Notes: generated by a model from the sequence alone, not told the origin. Positions 24,322-37,106 are shown, counted from the stretch's first letter. The stretch is DNA of 64,000 nt from Miscanthus floridulus (GCF_019320115.1 NC_089584.1:101542320-101606319); one strand, 5' to 3'. Made by a program: numbers and translations.

Positions 24322-27300
24322 TCTCCAAGTGATGAACTCTGCCCAAAATGCCGGACAGCAGCAGAGCACTTCGAGCAAGAATTAGAGCGGGGGGGCCAAA
24401 TAAATTAAGAACGACAATTGAAGGATGACAATGCACGAACAGAACTATACAGACGTAAAATAATTTGATTTGAAAAACATCGAGACAAGTACCTCATAGT
24501 TTAGTTTAGTTACTTCTTCTACAGGAGACTTTTGAGCTCCTCAAGGCCAGTGGGCCTTGACCAGTGAAAGTCTTCCCGGCCGAGTTTCTTTTTTTTTTTC
24601 CAGAAAGAGGAGGTCCTTCAGTTCAAACAGGCAGAACATATGGGCCACAACACTCTGCTAGTTTGGGTTGTCGAATTGTTGGGCCATGCAGAAACAAACG
24701 ACCATGCAAAATATATAAATTATTATAGTAGAGCACATAATTCCAGCATAAAAAGAAGGGAGTGACTACACAACTTTCAGGTGATTTTATTTTATTTTAT
24801 TTAATCAACCAGATTTCCAACCAATCAAAGACTGACACGTCACAACTAAAACTGATATAAAATATGGAAGATATGACAGAAAAAACAACTAGAATTTAAT
24901 CAGTCAAGCACAATAAAAAAAGTGATTGAATAACTAAAAGTGCCAACAACCAGATTTGAAACAATAAAGTAGACCACACCCTGCTACTGACGTCCACCAG
25001 ATCTGTTGCACCTCACATGACACACAAAGAAGCAACTTGACTGCCAAGAAAGAAATAACACAAAAACACAAGGCTGCAGAAAGAAGCCAAGAAGCCAACA
25101 TCATATCACACAAAAACACATGATGAGGACAAAGGAGAAGGGGAAAACAAAGGCTAAACCACAGGAAGAGGAAGAAGATAATCATCAGAAACAGGGAACA
25201 ACGGTAAACTTACTACATCCAAAAAAACTAATTCAATTCCAGTTGCCTAAATACACAAAAATCAGTGAGTTTTTAGACCATCAATTTCAGTTTTCTGGGC
25301 ACAATCAATTAATTTCCCCTATACATAACAATATGGATTGAAGCAATTGAAATATATCTGGAAGACATCTCCTTGAAAAAAAATATGAAAATAATACTTG
25401 ACAAGAGCAAGAGCAGGATATTCTACATAGTGTGCCTGACCAAGTGCCACCAAGTAAAAGGAGCACAACTCTACTTCTGAAACTAAACAAGAGCCAAGTG
25501 CAAGTGCTTGACGAAGCATAGACAGAGGAGTTAAAAGGAAATGAAAAATAAATTGAACAAAACAAGAAAAAATAGAAAAAATGAGATAAATCAGAGATAC
25601 CATGCCAAAACACTGAAACTGAAAACACTGAATCTCTGAACTCATTCAACTGAAACTTATGGAAAACATTTGAACTAAAATAGAGTTTCTAAAAATCAAA
25701 TAACTGAAACTGAACATTGACAGTAGATCACTACGCCAAAACACTGAAATAATTGAAACATGGAATCTCTGAACTCATTCAACTGAAACTTATGGAGACA
25801 TTTGAACTGAAACAGAATTTCTAAAAATCAGAAAACTGAAACTGAACATGGGTAGCAGATCACTATTGCTTAAACATGACACATCATACAATTACAACTT
25901 GCAAAAGCTACTAAACTGAAAAAAACTAAATTCAGGCAATTTAACTGCACATCGTTTCTAAAAATCATAAACTAAAACTGAGAAAAAAAACAAGGTGTAT
26001 GATATGACTATTCTTAAATAGAACCATAAGTGGATTCGATCAGTGTGTTGTGCTCTAAGAAATAGACAAATCATATACCACATACCCACATATCATATGT
26101 GGGTATAAGGAGTAGCATAACTAGTATGTCATGATTTTTTTATCCCTAAAATGAAAAAAAAACAATGTGTGCTGAAATAATGAAATGACTTAAACTAAAA
26201 TAAATTAAAAGAAGAAACTGAAATAACAGGATAATACTCAATATAAAAAATAACAATGTGTACTGAAAAACTAAAATTAATGAACATGCAGCAATGAAAC
26301 AAACTAAAGTTAATGAACTTATCTACTAATTATAGTGCAGACATGTAATCGTAATATAGGTAGTCTGCAAGTCACCTCAGACCACTTAGCAGGATTCCAA
26401 TCACTACTCAATAATACTTTATCAGAATCACCTTCTGTGCAGCAGCAGCACATATTTCTTTAGTTCTTTAATTCCTGATCACAGGGGCCTTCGGAGCTCA
26501 AGCTACTGCACGCAATAAACACAAAAAAGCAAGTCGCAGGGATCAGACCACTGCTCCCTGAACCTCTCCAACAGCCTACTATGCTCCAACTACATTTAGG
26601 TAGCGAGCGCTCACACGCTCCTCCTCTCCCCACGCCCACAACTTGTTGGCCACCTAGTCCAACTCATCCACATTAAGTGGCACTGAAAGCTCGTAACATG
26701 TGATGGACTTAATTGGGCCACCGTAAACACAAAAGTGAGCCCGTCGTTATGCGCCCAAACAATTAAAAAAACATAGAAAAAAGTGCACGAATCTACAAAC
26801 AATCTCAACCACACAAAAGCGAATGAAAACATGACACGGTATCATCCGAGAGTTATTTAGTAAACCCGTAAAAAGAACGCAAAGTCTAACGCGCGCCCAA
26901 TCGCGCTCAGCGCCAAGCGCGCGACGCAGGCCACCCACCGTACGACGTAGACCCTCCCCATGGCCCATCCCATCCTCACCGGCTCAACTACGCCCATGTC
27001 CGCTCCCGCGCCCGCGCCGGAGACCAAGAAGATGGTGGCGTTAGGGTTCCAGCGACCTCTCTCTAGCTCCAACTTCGGTAGGCTATAGAAGGAGCCGGTT
27101 GGGGGAGGCAGGCCGGCCAAGTGATGGGGAAAGAGGCCGGGCGGTTTAGAGAGCCCGATGGCGATAGCCAGCTAAAAGTACCTGAATGTACATAGTACCA
27201 AACAAGGTGGAGCCAGTATAAAAATATGTGAGCCAAGATCTATTTTTTATTTTATTTTCAAAGAAGGGTAAATCAATTTTTTTTGCACTAACGGCACTAC

Positions 27301-27372
27301 ATCAGCAGCATCAGCCGAGCTCCGTCGCGGACTGCGCCTAGGCCCACCATCTCGACTCGCACCACCGTAGGA

Positions 27373-27375
<3 letters not shown>
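24322..27375. other. Intergenic, AT-rich, no recognisable gene
   Basis: Long A-rich stretches dominate 24780-26350. A GC-rich patch at about 26880-27130 holds a short frame (MAHPILTGSTTPM...) that I cannot link to any family. No transposon ends were identified apart from the local duplication listed separately. Confidence 0.4.
25604..25866 (+). repeat. Tandem duplication, two units of about 130 bp
   Basis: Two adjacent copies share GAATCTCTGAACTCATTCAA, then CTGAAACTTATGGA, then TTCTAAAAATCA and AACTGAAACTGAACAT, and both end near AGATCACTA. They differ by scattered substitutions and small indels. Confidence 0.8.
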
Positions 27376-27409
<34 letters not shown>

Positions 27410-27417
27410 AATCTGGA
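27376..27417 (+). repeat. Poly-C tract of 42 bp
   Basis: An uninterrupted run of 42 C occurs between GAGTG and GGAATCTGG. Such a run can form i-motif or G-quadruplex structures and is prone to length errors in sequencing. The glycine-rich ORFs read from its complement are artefacts. Confidence 0.85.
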
Positions 27418-27776
27418 ATCAGGAATAGATGCGTGAGCGATGACAGCAACCTGATAGCAAAGGCCGATGACAGCAACCTCATAGCAAAGGCTTGACGGCA
27501 ATTCCTAACTGTGAGAGGCCAGATATTTTCCATTTTTCTAACAAATGACGGCGATTCCTTCGTCTATCATGCAGGGTCGCTCTCGCAAGAAGGCAAGATC
27601 AAAGCTATATCCCTGTGGGATGCTCGAGCGATAAGAACGAAGAATCCATGCTAAATTTTATAAAGGAAATCACGTAATCGAAATACTCAGGTTTTTTCCA
27701 CGAGAAGGGATTCTATTAAATTGATAGCACAGTTATTGTTCATATCTAAATCCAGGGACAATTTAAAACACATTAA

Positions 27777-27913
27777 GGTCTTGTTTAGATGCATGTGTAT
27801 CCACCTCAATTACATGTATTGGAGTGAAATAAAATGGAATTTAGTTTAATTTCACTCCAATCCACTTCAACGCATTTGGATTGAGATAAATATATGCACA
27901 TCTAAACAAGACC
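27777..27913. mobile_element. Tourist-like MITE (PIF/Harbinger type), 137 bp
   Basis: Terminal inverted repeats GGTCTTGTTTAGATG and CATCTAAACAAGACC match perfectly. They are flanked by TAA at 27774-27776 and TAA at 27914-27916, the 3-bp duplication typical of this superfamily. There is no coding capacity. Confidence 0.85.
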
Positions 27914-29864
27914 TAAAGTAAATCCAGAGCCTCTAATGATTATTCACCTCCAATCCATATCATTGGCAATTGTCTAGTTCCGGTACGTCAGCACTTAGGG
28001 ACGCCAACAATTACAATCAGAACATCACTCTTTAATCATCCACACTAATAGGCCCCAAACCTTGAAAAGCCTATGTGATCTAACGCCACACGAACTTCTC
28101 TAGACGCATGACACATTGAAAGACTGCGTGGACAGCTTGAATCTAACCCTACGCTCAATTCGCAGCATAAAATAATTTGACTTCAAACGAAAGTAAAATG
28201 ACAAGTTTTTTGTGTGGATGTTGTAATATTCAAAGATCCCTTCAGATGTGGCAAATAACGGGGACAAGATGTACAAGCGATTGATAATAAAAGGACGTGC
28301 CAACGGAGGCAATCCCTTAGGGAAGTGGTGCATGGTAACACTTGCTCGCCAAGATCTTTCCGTGGGATGATGGAGATTGACGACTAGAATCAGTGGAGCT
28401 TTCTATCGTCCGACGTATGAATAAACTTCCATATGTGGGATGGACGTGGGAATCACTCACACCCGGCACTTTTTTTTTTGAGACAGGCCCATGCATCCAG
28501 ATCATCTACTGGATGATTCTGCATTTTACGGGTCGGGTTATGTGACAATTAGGACGTCTTTAATAAAAACTAGGTGATTAACCCTGCGCGTTGCTGCGGA
28601 GACTAAAGAATTGATTTTTCATGAATAAAGGATGTGGAATAGATATATTGATGTGCTGGGAGATTGTAGAGCCTTCTTTATGACTAACAATGTGTTCAGT
28701 TCGACATTAGTGTCATGTATGTACGCAAAGAGAAATCGTATTCCTGGTTTTGGCATGCCTGGTTAGACATCTGAGTGAAAAAGCATAATAAAGCAATTCC
28801 AACAGGGAATAGAAAAAAGGAACGTAAACAAATCAAAGCTGCAAGTAGGAGAGGCTGTATTTGTAAATCTATTTAATCTAAGGAAGAAATACATGTGGTG
28901 GTGATCGGTATCTATATAGCTCACGTGTACCATGCCTTGGCACGAATCTTTATATATCTTGTAGCGACGGGCAGGTGGTGACTAGTGGGAAGAGAGTAGA
29001 TGTTAACAGAGCGTCGATGAAACAGGCTAACAACCCAGAAGACTCGTCCATAAAGTTGTTGCAGCCATGACCATAAAAGAAGTACCATCATAGATCGAGC
29101 TGCAAATCCGATATTGGCGATGATGATCCACCCACCCTATGGCCTCCGGCTTCGGGATTATTCAGCGAGAGCGGTGGGCTTTTCAAGCAATTGGAGAGGA
29201 GACGTCATCATGACTGATGGTTCGATGGTACAATCATCCCTGCATACAGTTATGTAGTACTACACTACATATAAATCAGCGGCTAATCACACTGACAACA
29301 GACAAAGACTTATGTTAGGTTTCCAGATCATAAACACAAGGACATCCGTCAGAAAACAACTCTTCTCCAAATCTCCATTATGCTATCGAAGACCAACCAT
29401 GAGTCTATGACATTGCAGGCGATACGTCCAGATCTTTTTGCGATACCTTGCGTCCAGTATCAACCCAGCGTTGAGATCCTGGTTCTTCGATCCAATCGTA
29501 ATGATGCTGACAACGTGTGGATTGACTGCGTAACCTGTGTTTTCAAATTGCAAATTGCATAGCACTGCAGGAATTCCATAAACACAGGTGCACGCGTATG
29601 CTGTACACGTAGCCTGAACACTGCTGACGTGAGATCAGTGTCGTACCGATGGACCGAACGCGGAAACTGTACAAGGCTATAAAAGGTGTAGCAAATTTTA
29701 TGACACGAATATACGTCATGTAGTCGTCCACCTTTTTCATCTTCTTTTCATGCATGTTGTCGATACTAAAATACGCAAATTTAATTTCAAAAACTAAGAC
29801 TAAAACACGCATTGCCATTGTGCAAACCTTATACCACCTGCCTTAACTAAACAGACTTACTAGC
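27914..29864. other. Intergenic, no recognisable gene
   Basis: Several short ORFs (about 60-75 codons) show no family resemblance. A grass-repeat-like phrase, ACTAGGTGATTAACCC then GCGCGTTGCTGCGG, occurs near 28569-28600, but no element ends could be fixed around it. Confidence 0.35.
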
Positions 29865-31735
29865 ACCCGAACATCTGTCCGGGACACTAGTGTCCGGACG
29901 CTACCACGCAGAGGGAACAAACAAGCGCATAGCTCGTTGGGCTCACGATTACCAATAGTGGGCCCACGTCACCCAGGATGTTACCCACGTCGCTCCGATC
30001 GTCCGCGTCGCCGGTCGCTTCCAACGCGCATCCCATGTGCAACACCCGATCCACTTTTGAGATGCAACAGTTGCAACATACAAAAGAAGACAAATGAAAC
30101 ACTTAAAACAAGCGTCTGAAAACACTTGTAAAAACGGCTAAAAACATTTGAAAACCATTGCAAACCAACATCCAGATGAAACATTCACAAAGATACGTAT
30201 GAAACACCTGAAACACTTGAAACATATGCTTGCAACGTGCATTTATATGCAACATCCAGATCTACTTTTACAACATCCAGATAAAACACTTGCAACATTC
30301 ATCTGGAACAGATTAAATATTTGGAACATATACTTAAAACATACGTGTATAGCCATTACAACATGTGCAACATCCAGATATACTTCTGCAATATCGATAT
30401 ACTACACTTGTAACATACCTCTGAAACATCTAAAACACTTTAAACATAGGAAAAAATCTACTTAACCCCCCACCTATCAACCATGGTCTACTTCACCCCC
30501 AAACTATGAAACCGTCTATTTTACCCCCTGAACTTTTCAAAACCGTCTATTTTACCCCCCGAGCGGTTTTCGACGGTGGTTTTGCTACAGTAACGGTGGT
30601 TTGCTACAGTACGATGGTTTCAACTTTTCTTTTTATTTATTTTCGCTGAATCTTTGAAAAATCATAGTAAATCATAGAAAAATCATAAAATGGAAAATCC
30701 AATTTTGTTGGACTCCACATGAGTAGATCTACATAGTTAACATATAATGTGGTATGCTTTAGTACAAAGGTTTTGCTGTACCTTTAGATTAATTGGAAAA
30801 TCTAATTTTGTCTATAATTAATTAGAATTTATCTATAACTAAGTTATATATGGTCCAATGAGTACGAAATTTTTACTATAGTTCAAGCATACAATAATTA
30901 GCCTACCATAAAAATTTCACCATAATTGGACCACAGAAGCTGCAGCTATGAATTATTCCAATTAATTACAGACAAAATTAGATTTTCCAATTAATCTAAA
31001 GGTACAGCAAAACCTTTGTACTAAAGCATACCACATTATATGTTAACTATGTAGATCTACTCATGTGGAGTCCAACAAAATTGGATTTTCCATTTTATGA
31101 TTTTTCTATGATTTACTATGATTTTTTAAAGATTCAGCGAAAATAAATAAAAAAAGAAAAAGGTGAAACCACCGTTACTGTAGCAAACCACCGTTTCTGT
31201 AGCAAAACCACCGTCGAAAACCGCCTGTGGGGGGGGGGGGGTAAAATAGACGGTTTTGAAAAGTTCAGGGGGGTAAAATAGACGGTTTTATAGTTTGGGG
31301 GGTGAAGTAGACTATGGTTGATAGGTGGGGGGTTAAGTAGACTTTTTCCTTTAAACATACTATTGCAATATGCGCTTTCAGCATAGCATCTGCTTGCTGC
31401 TTGGACGAATGGAAGCTTGTCGATGCAGAGCTTGATGCAGTCGAGTGGTGCGGAGGTCGCCGGTGTGGATCTTGTCTACGGCACAGACCTTGGCAGGGGC
31501 AGTAGGATGGAGCGTCGCCGCGACGGGAGGCGCGAGTTCGGACGAGCGCATGCGACACGGGCTGGGGGGACGCAAGCGGGGTTGTGTGGCCGAGGGTGGG
31601 TTCTCTCCTGGAGCAGAGGCACGCAGCGCACCGAGCAAGCAGGCGACGCGGGCGGGGGCACCACGACCGAGGCGCAAAGCAAGCGGGCGACTTATACGGG
31701 GTTCGTCCGGGTGGACGGACGACCTATAAGCAGCA
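29865..31735. mobile_element. Host repeat, possibly Mutator-like, interrupted by a fold-back element
   Basis: Sequence on both sides of the fold-back element forms one continuous grass repeat. On the left, AACATCCAGAT and GAAACA phrases recur many times (30060-30440). On the right the text continues as GCATCTGCTTGCTGCTTGGA. The outer edges carry CCGGACACT/GTCCGGG-like motifs near 29875-29900 and TTCGTCCGGGTGGACGGACG near 31700-31725. The ends are imperfect inverted repeats at best, so the class is uncertain. Confidence 0.4.
30449..31349. mobile_element. Fold-back Mutator-like element with very long inverted arms, 901 bp
   Basis: The two arms, each about 430 bp (30449 to about 30880 and about 30920 to 31349), are inverted copies of each other with few mismatches, separated by a short loop. 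The ends read GGAAAAAATCTACTTAACC and, inverted, GGAAAAAGTCTACTTAACC. A perfect 10-bp direct duplication TTTAAACATA lies at 30439-30448 and 31350-31359; Mutator-type elements usually make 9 bp, so one base may belong to the element. There is no coding sequence. The arms include repeated GTCTATTTTACCCCC phrases and a 13-G run in the right arm near 31228-31241. Confidence 0.9.
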
Positions 31736-32100
31736 TTACCATTAACTAAAACAATAATTGATTGTTGATATAGCTATAATACCTTTTTCTTGCAAATGTG
31801 CCTTGATAGTTTTTCACCCTCAAACATACAATGCATGTTCGCTTGAACTACTGCTCTGTTTGGATCAATTTCAGATTCTTAAAAAGCAGTTTTTGCCTCT
31901 AGTATTTAAAATCTGGACCCTGAATAAAAACTTATGGGTGTTTGGATCCCCTGTTTTTAAGAATCTGTCTTCATTTATTGCTCTATGAGTCACAAGAAAC
32001 TGGCAAAAGCTAGGTATCAACAGCTTCCTGGTTTTTATGAATCTGGCAAAAACTGACAACAAAAACTGATCTAATTTAGATCTCATCTAGTTTCCAAAAG

Positions 32101-33579
32101 TATCGGTGTTTCGAGTTGCCACCGACTAGTAAATTTCTAATATTACACGTCTGGCTCGGATGGTATGCTAAGAGAACACGAGGTTTATACTGGTTCAGTC
32201 AGAATGTCCCTACGTCTAGTTCGTTGCTGCTGTTCGTGTTATAAGCACTAAAAGTTTGTAGTAGTGGTTACAAAGGGTCGAGAGAGGGACAGGTCCTAAG
32301 TCTCTGGTGAGAGGGGCGAACGGGTGTCGAGAGCTTGATCGCTTCTCAGCTGTGTGCTCATGTGTTCTGATCGGTTCGGGGTTCGATGGGTTCGAGTCCA
32401 AATTGATGCGATGTGTTGCGATGCCTTGCGATGCCCCTTATGGGATGCCCTGCTTTCCATTTTATAGATCAAGGGAAAGCACTGGTTATAGTGATGGAAA
32501 AAGAGGAGGATAAGAAGAAGAAGAAGTCCTTCAGGATCGCCAAGTCCTTCTTTTCCTTCACGTGGGTCCTATCGACCCAGTAGACGTCAACAGAGACAGC
32601 TCCACGTCGCGGCCCTGCCTGTCACTGGCGCCATGTGCAGGCGTCGTCCCTCGGTCATGGCACTCCACTCTGTCCTGGCGAACATCGTGGTGAATTGACG
32701 CGCCTATCAGTGTCCGTACGAGGGTTAGGCAGAACAACACTGGTACGCCCGACGCTGTTCGTGATGTGAATCCCTAGGTATGGCCCGTCATGGTCACGGG
32801 TTATATCAGGGCGTGTCGGTCACCTCTCTGGTGTCAGAGCTTTCACCCAGGCCCATTCGCTTGGACCTGGAGTGGTCGGTGGCGGTATGGGTTTTCGTCG
32901 GGCGAGACGGATCCCCTGGCCTCGGGGTTGGTCGAGGCAGAGTCCCCCTAGAGGCCGGGCGAGGCAGAGCCCGCCCCTAGAGACCGAGCGAGGCAGAACC
33001 CGCCCCCAGAGGCCGGGCGAGATGGAGCCAGCCTCTAGAGGCTAGGTGAGGCAGAGCCAGCCCTCAGAGGTCAGGCGAGGTGGAGCGCAGACCAAGGGTC
33101 GGGCGAGGCGGAGCCAACCCTCAGAGGTCGGGCGAGACGAAGCCCGCCCCCAGAGGTCGGGCGAGGCGGAGCACAGACCAAGGGTTGGGCGAGGCGGAGC
33201 CTGCCCCCAAAGCTCGGGCCAGGCGAAGCCAGCCCTCAGAGGTCGGGCGAGGCAGAGCCCGCGGCCTCAGTGTCGGGCGAGGTGGAGCCCGTCCCCAGAG
33301 GTCAGGCGAGGCAGAGTCCACGGCCTCGGTGTCGGACGAGGCAGAGCCAGCCCTCAGAGGTTGGGCAAGGCGAAGCCCGCGGCCTCGGTGTCGGACGAGG
33401 CGGAGCCCGCCCCCAGAGGTCGGACGAGGCGGAGTCCGCAGCCTCGTTGTCGGGCGAGGCGGAGCTTGCGCACCTGGGGGTCGGTTGGAGTTGTAGTCAC
33501 GCTCTTGACTGCTCGGATGAACCAATGTTGATGGTTATTATCTCCTCCTCTTTGGGTGCCCTAGTATTGGTCTCTGACA
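32101..33579 (+). repeat. Solo LTR with tandem repeats (same family as 1-1092)
   Basis: It begins TATCGGTGTTTCGAG (the family start TGTTGGTGTTTCGAA at 50778 suggests a mutated TG) and ends GGTCTCTGACA at 33579. The flanks AAAAG (32096-32100) and AAAAA (33580-33584) differ by one base and may be a decayed 5-bp duplication. It carries a TATA-like TTTTATAG near 32460. No internal region or second LTR is attached, which supports a solo LTR. Confidence 0.75.
32925..33470 (+). repeat. Tandem repeats of the solo LTR (about 30-36 bp units)
   Basis: About 17 imperfect units are built on GTCGGGCGAGGCGGAGCC with alternating CCCCCAGAG, CCTCAGAG and GGCCTCGGT spacers. Open frames in all registers here are a by-product of the repeats. 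Confidence 0.85.
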
Positions 33580-33631
33580 AAAAACTAGATTCTTAAAAAC
33601 TGCCAAAACTAGAGGGGTCCAAGCAGGCCTT

Positions 33632-34170
33632 AAATAAAGCAGCAGCGACTGCTGGTCTGCTACTCTAACTGCACCTGTAAGAGCTCTCACAAAGTACTTA
33701 ACTCCAAATGTTTCCTATAATTGACTTCCTCAACTAATAAATTTATTGAGTTAATAAAATAAGTATCAACCTCAATTATTTCCCTCTTCAATAGTTTTCT
33801 ATATTACCTTTCTAAACGATATTGTATTTAGAAGACCGAACTATTTCTAACCAACCAAACCTCTTTTAATAGCTTACTTGTCTCTTACCATTTTCTTATC
33901 TAGAACGCTTTATTTTTTAATTTACTCATGTGTCCAATTTACTCCAATCTCACGAGAAAAATATCAGTTGGGGAGTGGACACGGAGTTTCTCTCGACCGT
34001 AGAAACTTGTGAGTTTGAGAGAATATTTGGTAACCTTTTTATTTTTTAGGAGCTCTTTTTATCGAATCGTTGGAGGGTTTTTTTTGTTTTTGCTAAAAAT
34101 CAAAATAGGGAGTTGTTCTTACAAAACTCCTGAAGATGCTCTTAGCAACAACAGAGTCCATACCAGTTTA
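33632..34170. other. Intergenic, AT-rich
   Basis: No ORF or transposon ends were recognised. T- and A-rich stretches dominate. Confidence 0.4.
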
Positions 34171-34434
34171 GGTCTTGTTTGGATGTTGTAGTATTAAGAA
34201 GCTCAAGAAACTGTAATTTTAGAACCATTGATGTGCAAAACTGTGGTTTAGAAAAAAGAGATCTGGAGTGAAGTTTTTAAAACTCTAAAAAGACTATAGT
34301 TTCAGCAATACCATGGTATTCAAACTGTAAAGTTTGTTGCACACAAACAATTCACGGCACTCTAAAATGAAATTTTTTATAAAATTATGGTATTTTTCTA
34401 AAACTCTAAAAATACTTTGTACGCTAATAGGGCC
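34171..34434. mobile_element. Tourist-like MITE, about 264 bp
   Basis: The left end is GGTCTTGTTTGGATG and the right end, inverted, is GGCCCTATTAGCG. They match only over the first bases. TTA occurs on both sides (34168-34170 and 34435-34437), as expected for PIF/Harbinger insertions. The weak inverted repeat keeps the confidence moderate. Confidence 0.5.
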
Positions 34435-34876
34435 TTAGTGTTTTACTAATACTAACTAAAGAAAAGAGTCGTGTTCTGTCCTGTGCGTCACTAAACTCAC
34501 AACCAGTGTTCATATAAGCTAAAATAGTGCATATCGAATTATAGGATATTTCGTTGCCATGCGCTAGCATTGTTACCAAGCCAAAAAGTAATACTACACT
34601 GATACTCAGGTCCAAAAAAGAATAGTAGCAGGTCCTAGGTGCCTGTCTAGAAAATAATACTCCCTCTGTCCACAAAGAATGCAACCACAAGTTGTGTGCC
34701 ACCAAAAGTAGTTTGTGTTTGACAAAATTTTTAGTGAATACTATTCACATTTACGGCTACAAAATAATTTATTATGAAAATACATTTCATAATTAATCTA
34801 ATAATATTTATTTGATATCATAAATATTGATATTTTTTATCTATAATTGATCAAACTTAAGATACTAAACCATCAA

Positions 34877-35976
34877 TGTCAGGTTCATAAACCCGGGGTC
34901 CCTCTCCAACCAGAGGGATCACTTCGGTATCCAGCCCGCCTCCGGACGGCCTCTCTGACCGGAAGGCCTGGCCAAAACACTACTTCTGACTCCAACCCAA
35001 CGTCTTCGACCGGGGTACGTAAAAATCCTGCTCACTGCTCGTCTCCGACTGACGCGATCAGAACCAACTGGGACCAACCGACCGGGGACGCCCGCTCGGA
35101 AAGGACCGGGGAACGAATGGAGAAAGCAAGGCAGAGCGCACAAGTCAAACCACGATACCAGGGACAATACCCTATACACCTACGGAAACAGTATTCTACA
35201 ACCTCCCTGACACAAACAATGTTGTAGGCGTCGACATTTTCCTCTACAGTATTGTGGGCGCCATTAACTTTCATACAGTAAGGCCCCCCCACATGCCTCT
35301 GGGCATCGACAGTGTTGTGGGCGCCGGCTTTTACCATACCGGACGAACATGGTAAAACCCCCTTGCCTACCTCAAGTATCAACAGTATGGCAGGCGCCGA
35401 CATCTGCCATGTCCGAAGAAGACAACACCACCTCCCACGTGCATCCGACATTCAATAGTATTGTGGGCGCCTACCATCATTCTGTACCCGCCGGCGTGGG
35501 CAGCAAGGCTTAGAAGCATACGTACTCTCTCCCTCTCACTTGTAAGGCCATCCTCTTCATCTATAAAAGGGGATGCGCTCTCTCCCAACATTCAAGTGAA
35601 TCCAGATCCATTCAAGCCATTCTAGATTCATTAGATCGATCAAGTTCACTAGCACACAACCACAGAACCACCAGGTTCAAACCTCAAGCACACGCTTGAA
35701 CACTTAGCTCATAGCGGAGCTCTTGTCACTCTCGGCCCTTCCGACTGGAGCCGACCGGACCTCTTGTACCCCCCATTTCTCCGCCTCGTTTGTAACCCCA
35801 CTACAAACTTTGAGCACCTAGGCTCAGGAATAAAGTCACCGATCGACTCAAACTGGACGTAGGGCACATTGCCTAAACCAGTATAAACCCTTTGTTATTG
35901 AGTGCTAGGCCACCTCCGATCACAACGTACGACAAAAGTATAAATATTTACTTGTTGGTCACTTTCTGCACCGACA
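34877..35976 (+). repeat. Gypsy II 5' LTR, 1100 bp
   Basis: It starts TGTCAGG and ends CCGACA. A TATA-like CTATAAAAGGGG lies at about 35560-35571. Compared with the 3' LTR it lacks about 165 bp just after the first 25 bp. The block at 35230-35500 holds several diverged copies of a CAGTATTGTGGGCGCC phrase. Confidence 0.9.
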
Positions 35977-35996
35977 GTTGGCGCCGTCCGTGGGGA
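35977..35996 (+). other. Gypsy II primer-binding site
   Basis: GTTGGCGCCGTCCGTGGGG directly follows the 5' LTR. It is a form often seen after grass Gypsy LTRs and fixes the LTR boundary. Confidence 0.7.
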
Positions 35997-36030
35997 AGAC
36001 GTTGTACGTTCAATACTTTTTGTTCATCGA

Positions 36031-37106
36031 ATGGCCCACTTTTCCACCACCTTCGCCATGGCGAACTCAAGCGATACGACTCGCTTCGGCTCACTGGAGT
36101 TTTCCGCGCTCCCACCTGTTGGGATGTGGGTTTCACCTGTCTTCGAGCCATCCTAGGCCTTCCTCTTCAGAAGCCTAGACTTCGTCACCGACAGGCTCAA
36201 CGTACTATGCCTCTATGAGGAGACACTCGTTCTGGCATCCATCGGAGAGGCACCCTCCATCGACTCCGAGACGCACAACTTCGATGACATGGCATCTGCG
36301 GTTCATTTCAAGCAAACTCTCTGCTCAAACCCCGCTGTGAGTAATGTACATGTTGTTATTACTTGCTATTCTATATCTTCCGCTGATCACCCGGAGAGAC
36401 CTCGTTGTCCCCGCCGCGACCGTCATACGACCGGTTCCCATACGGCCTCGCGTCTCCCGCGGACGCGTATGCCCAGGGGCTCCGAAGGATGCCGGCGCCA
36501 ACCCCTCTCGTGTCCGAATTTGTGGGGATGGCGAGCTACGCTCCCACCTATTTCCTCGACCTCATGGATGACGATGTTGAGAGTGATGGCTCCAGCATCG
36601 GTGACATGGCGCCTAGCCACCGTCCGTCCCGGGAGTGCGCTATGGCGGACGCTCTAGGACAGCGACCGATGGTGACGGAGTCCTTGCAGACTCACACCCC
36701 TCCAGACCCTCGTGCGGAGACCCCTGAGCTCACATGGGAGCACGGCGAGGAACTACAACAACAATGGCTGCACTAGCCACCAACCGCACCAGTGCGCTCG
36801 GCGCACCACACTGTGCCTCGTGCACATAGACCGGCGAGCAGAGCCTGGGGTCGTGCCCATCGGGTCCAGCGTGACACCATGGATAGGGAGAACAATCCCC
36901 CACACTTCGCTCAGGCCAATCAGAACATCGCTGCTGCGGCAATGCTTCTACGCGGCCAGCCCGAGCCGAACGATTCTCACGAACAGGCAATCCACCGCAA
37001 CCTCCGAGCACTAGTGGAGACCGCCGCCGTTCAACAAGCGGAGAGCTCCGTATCGCGACACCGACTCGTGGCCTCGCTCCAAACCAGGGGAATGAGGACA
37101 CAGTAG
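36031..37106 (+). pseudogene. Gypsy II gag, degenerate
   Basis: An ATG at 36031 opens MAHFSTTFAMANSSDTTRFG and SLEFS, like the start of Gypsy I gag, and meets a stop near 36154. Later pieces lie in another frame: 36405-36776 holds PTPLVSEFVGMASYAP, TYFLDLMDDDVE and APSHRPSRECAMADA, then a nonsense stop at 36774-36776, then in the same frame RAHRVQRDTMDRENNPPHFA, NIAAAAMLLRG and LRALVETAAVQQAE to a stop at 37104-37106. In autonomous relatives this protein builds the particle. This copy is broken by at least one frameshift and three stops. Confidence 0.7.

Larger units (their letters stand above)
31855..33631. mobile_element. MITE-like sequence split by a solo LTR
   Basis: The left part (31855-32100) has CTGTTTGGATC, AGATTCTTAAAAA and ATCTGGCAAAAACTG phrases. 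The right part (33580-33631) resumes with AGATTCTTAAAAACTGCC and ends GGTCCAAGCAGGCC, an imperfect inverse of the left end. The internal inverted phrases suggest a single small DNA element. No target duplication was established. Confidence 0.4.

Noticed and set aside
27247..27533. Glycine-rich minus-strand ORFs
   Set aside because: The glycines come only from the poly-C run. There is no other protein-like sequence.
28545..28605. Possible Helitron end (ACTAGGTGATTAACCC then GCGCGTTGCTGCGG)
   Set aside because: The phrase resembles grass repeats, but no clear 5' TC end, 3' hairpin or CTRR end could be found.
33046..33596. Long overlapping Arg/Gly/Pro-rich ORFs
   Set aside because: They are translations of the GC-rich LTR tandem repeats and occur in several frames on both strands.
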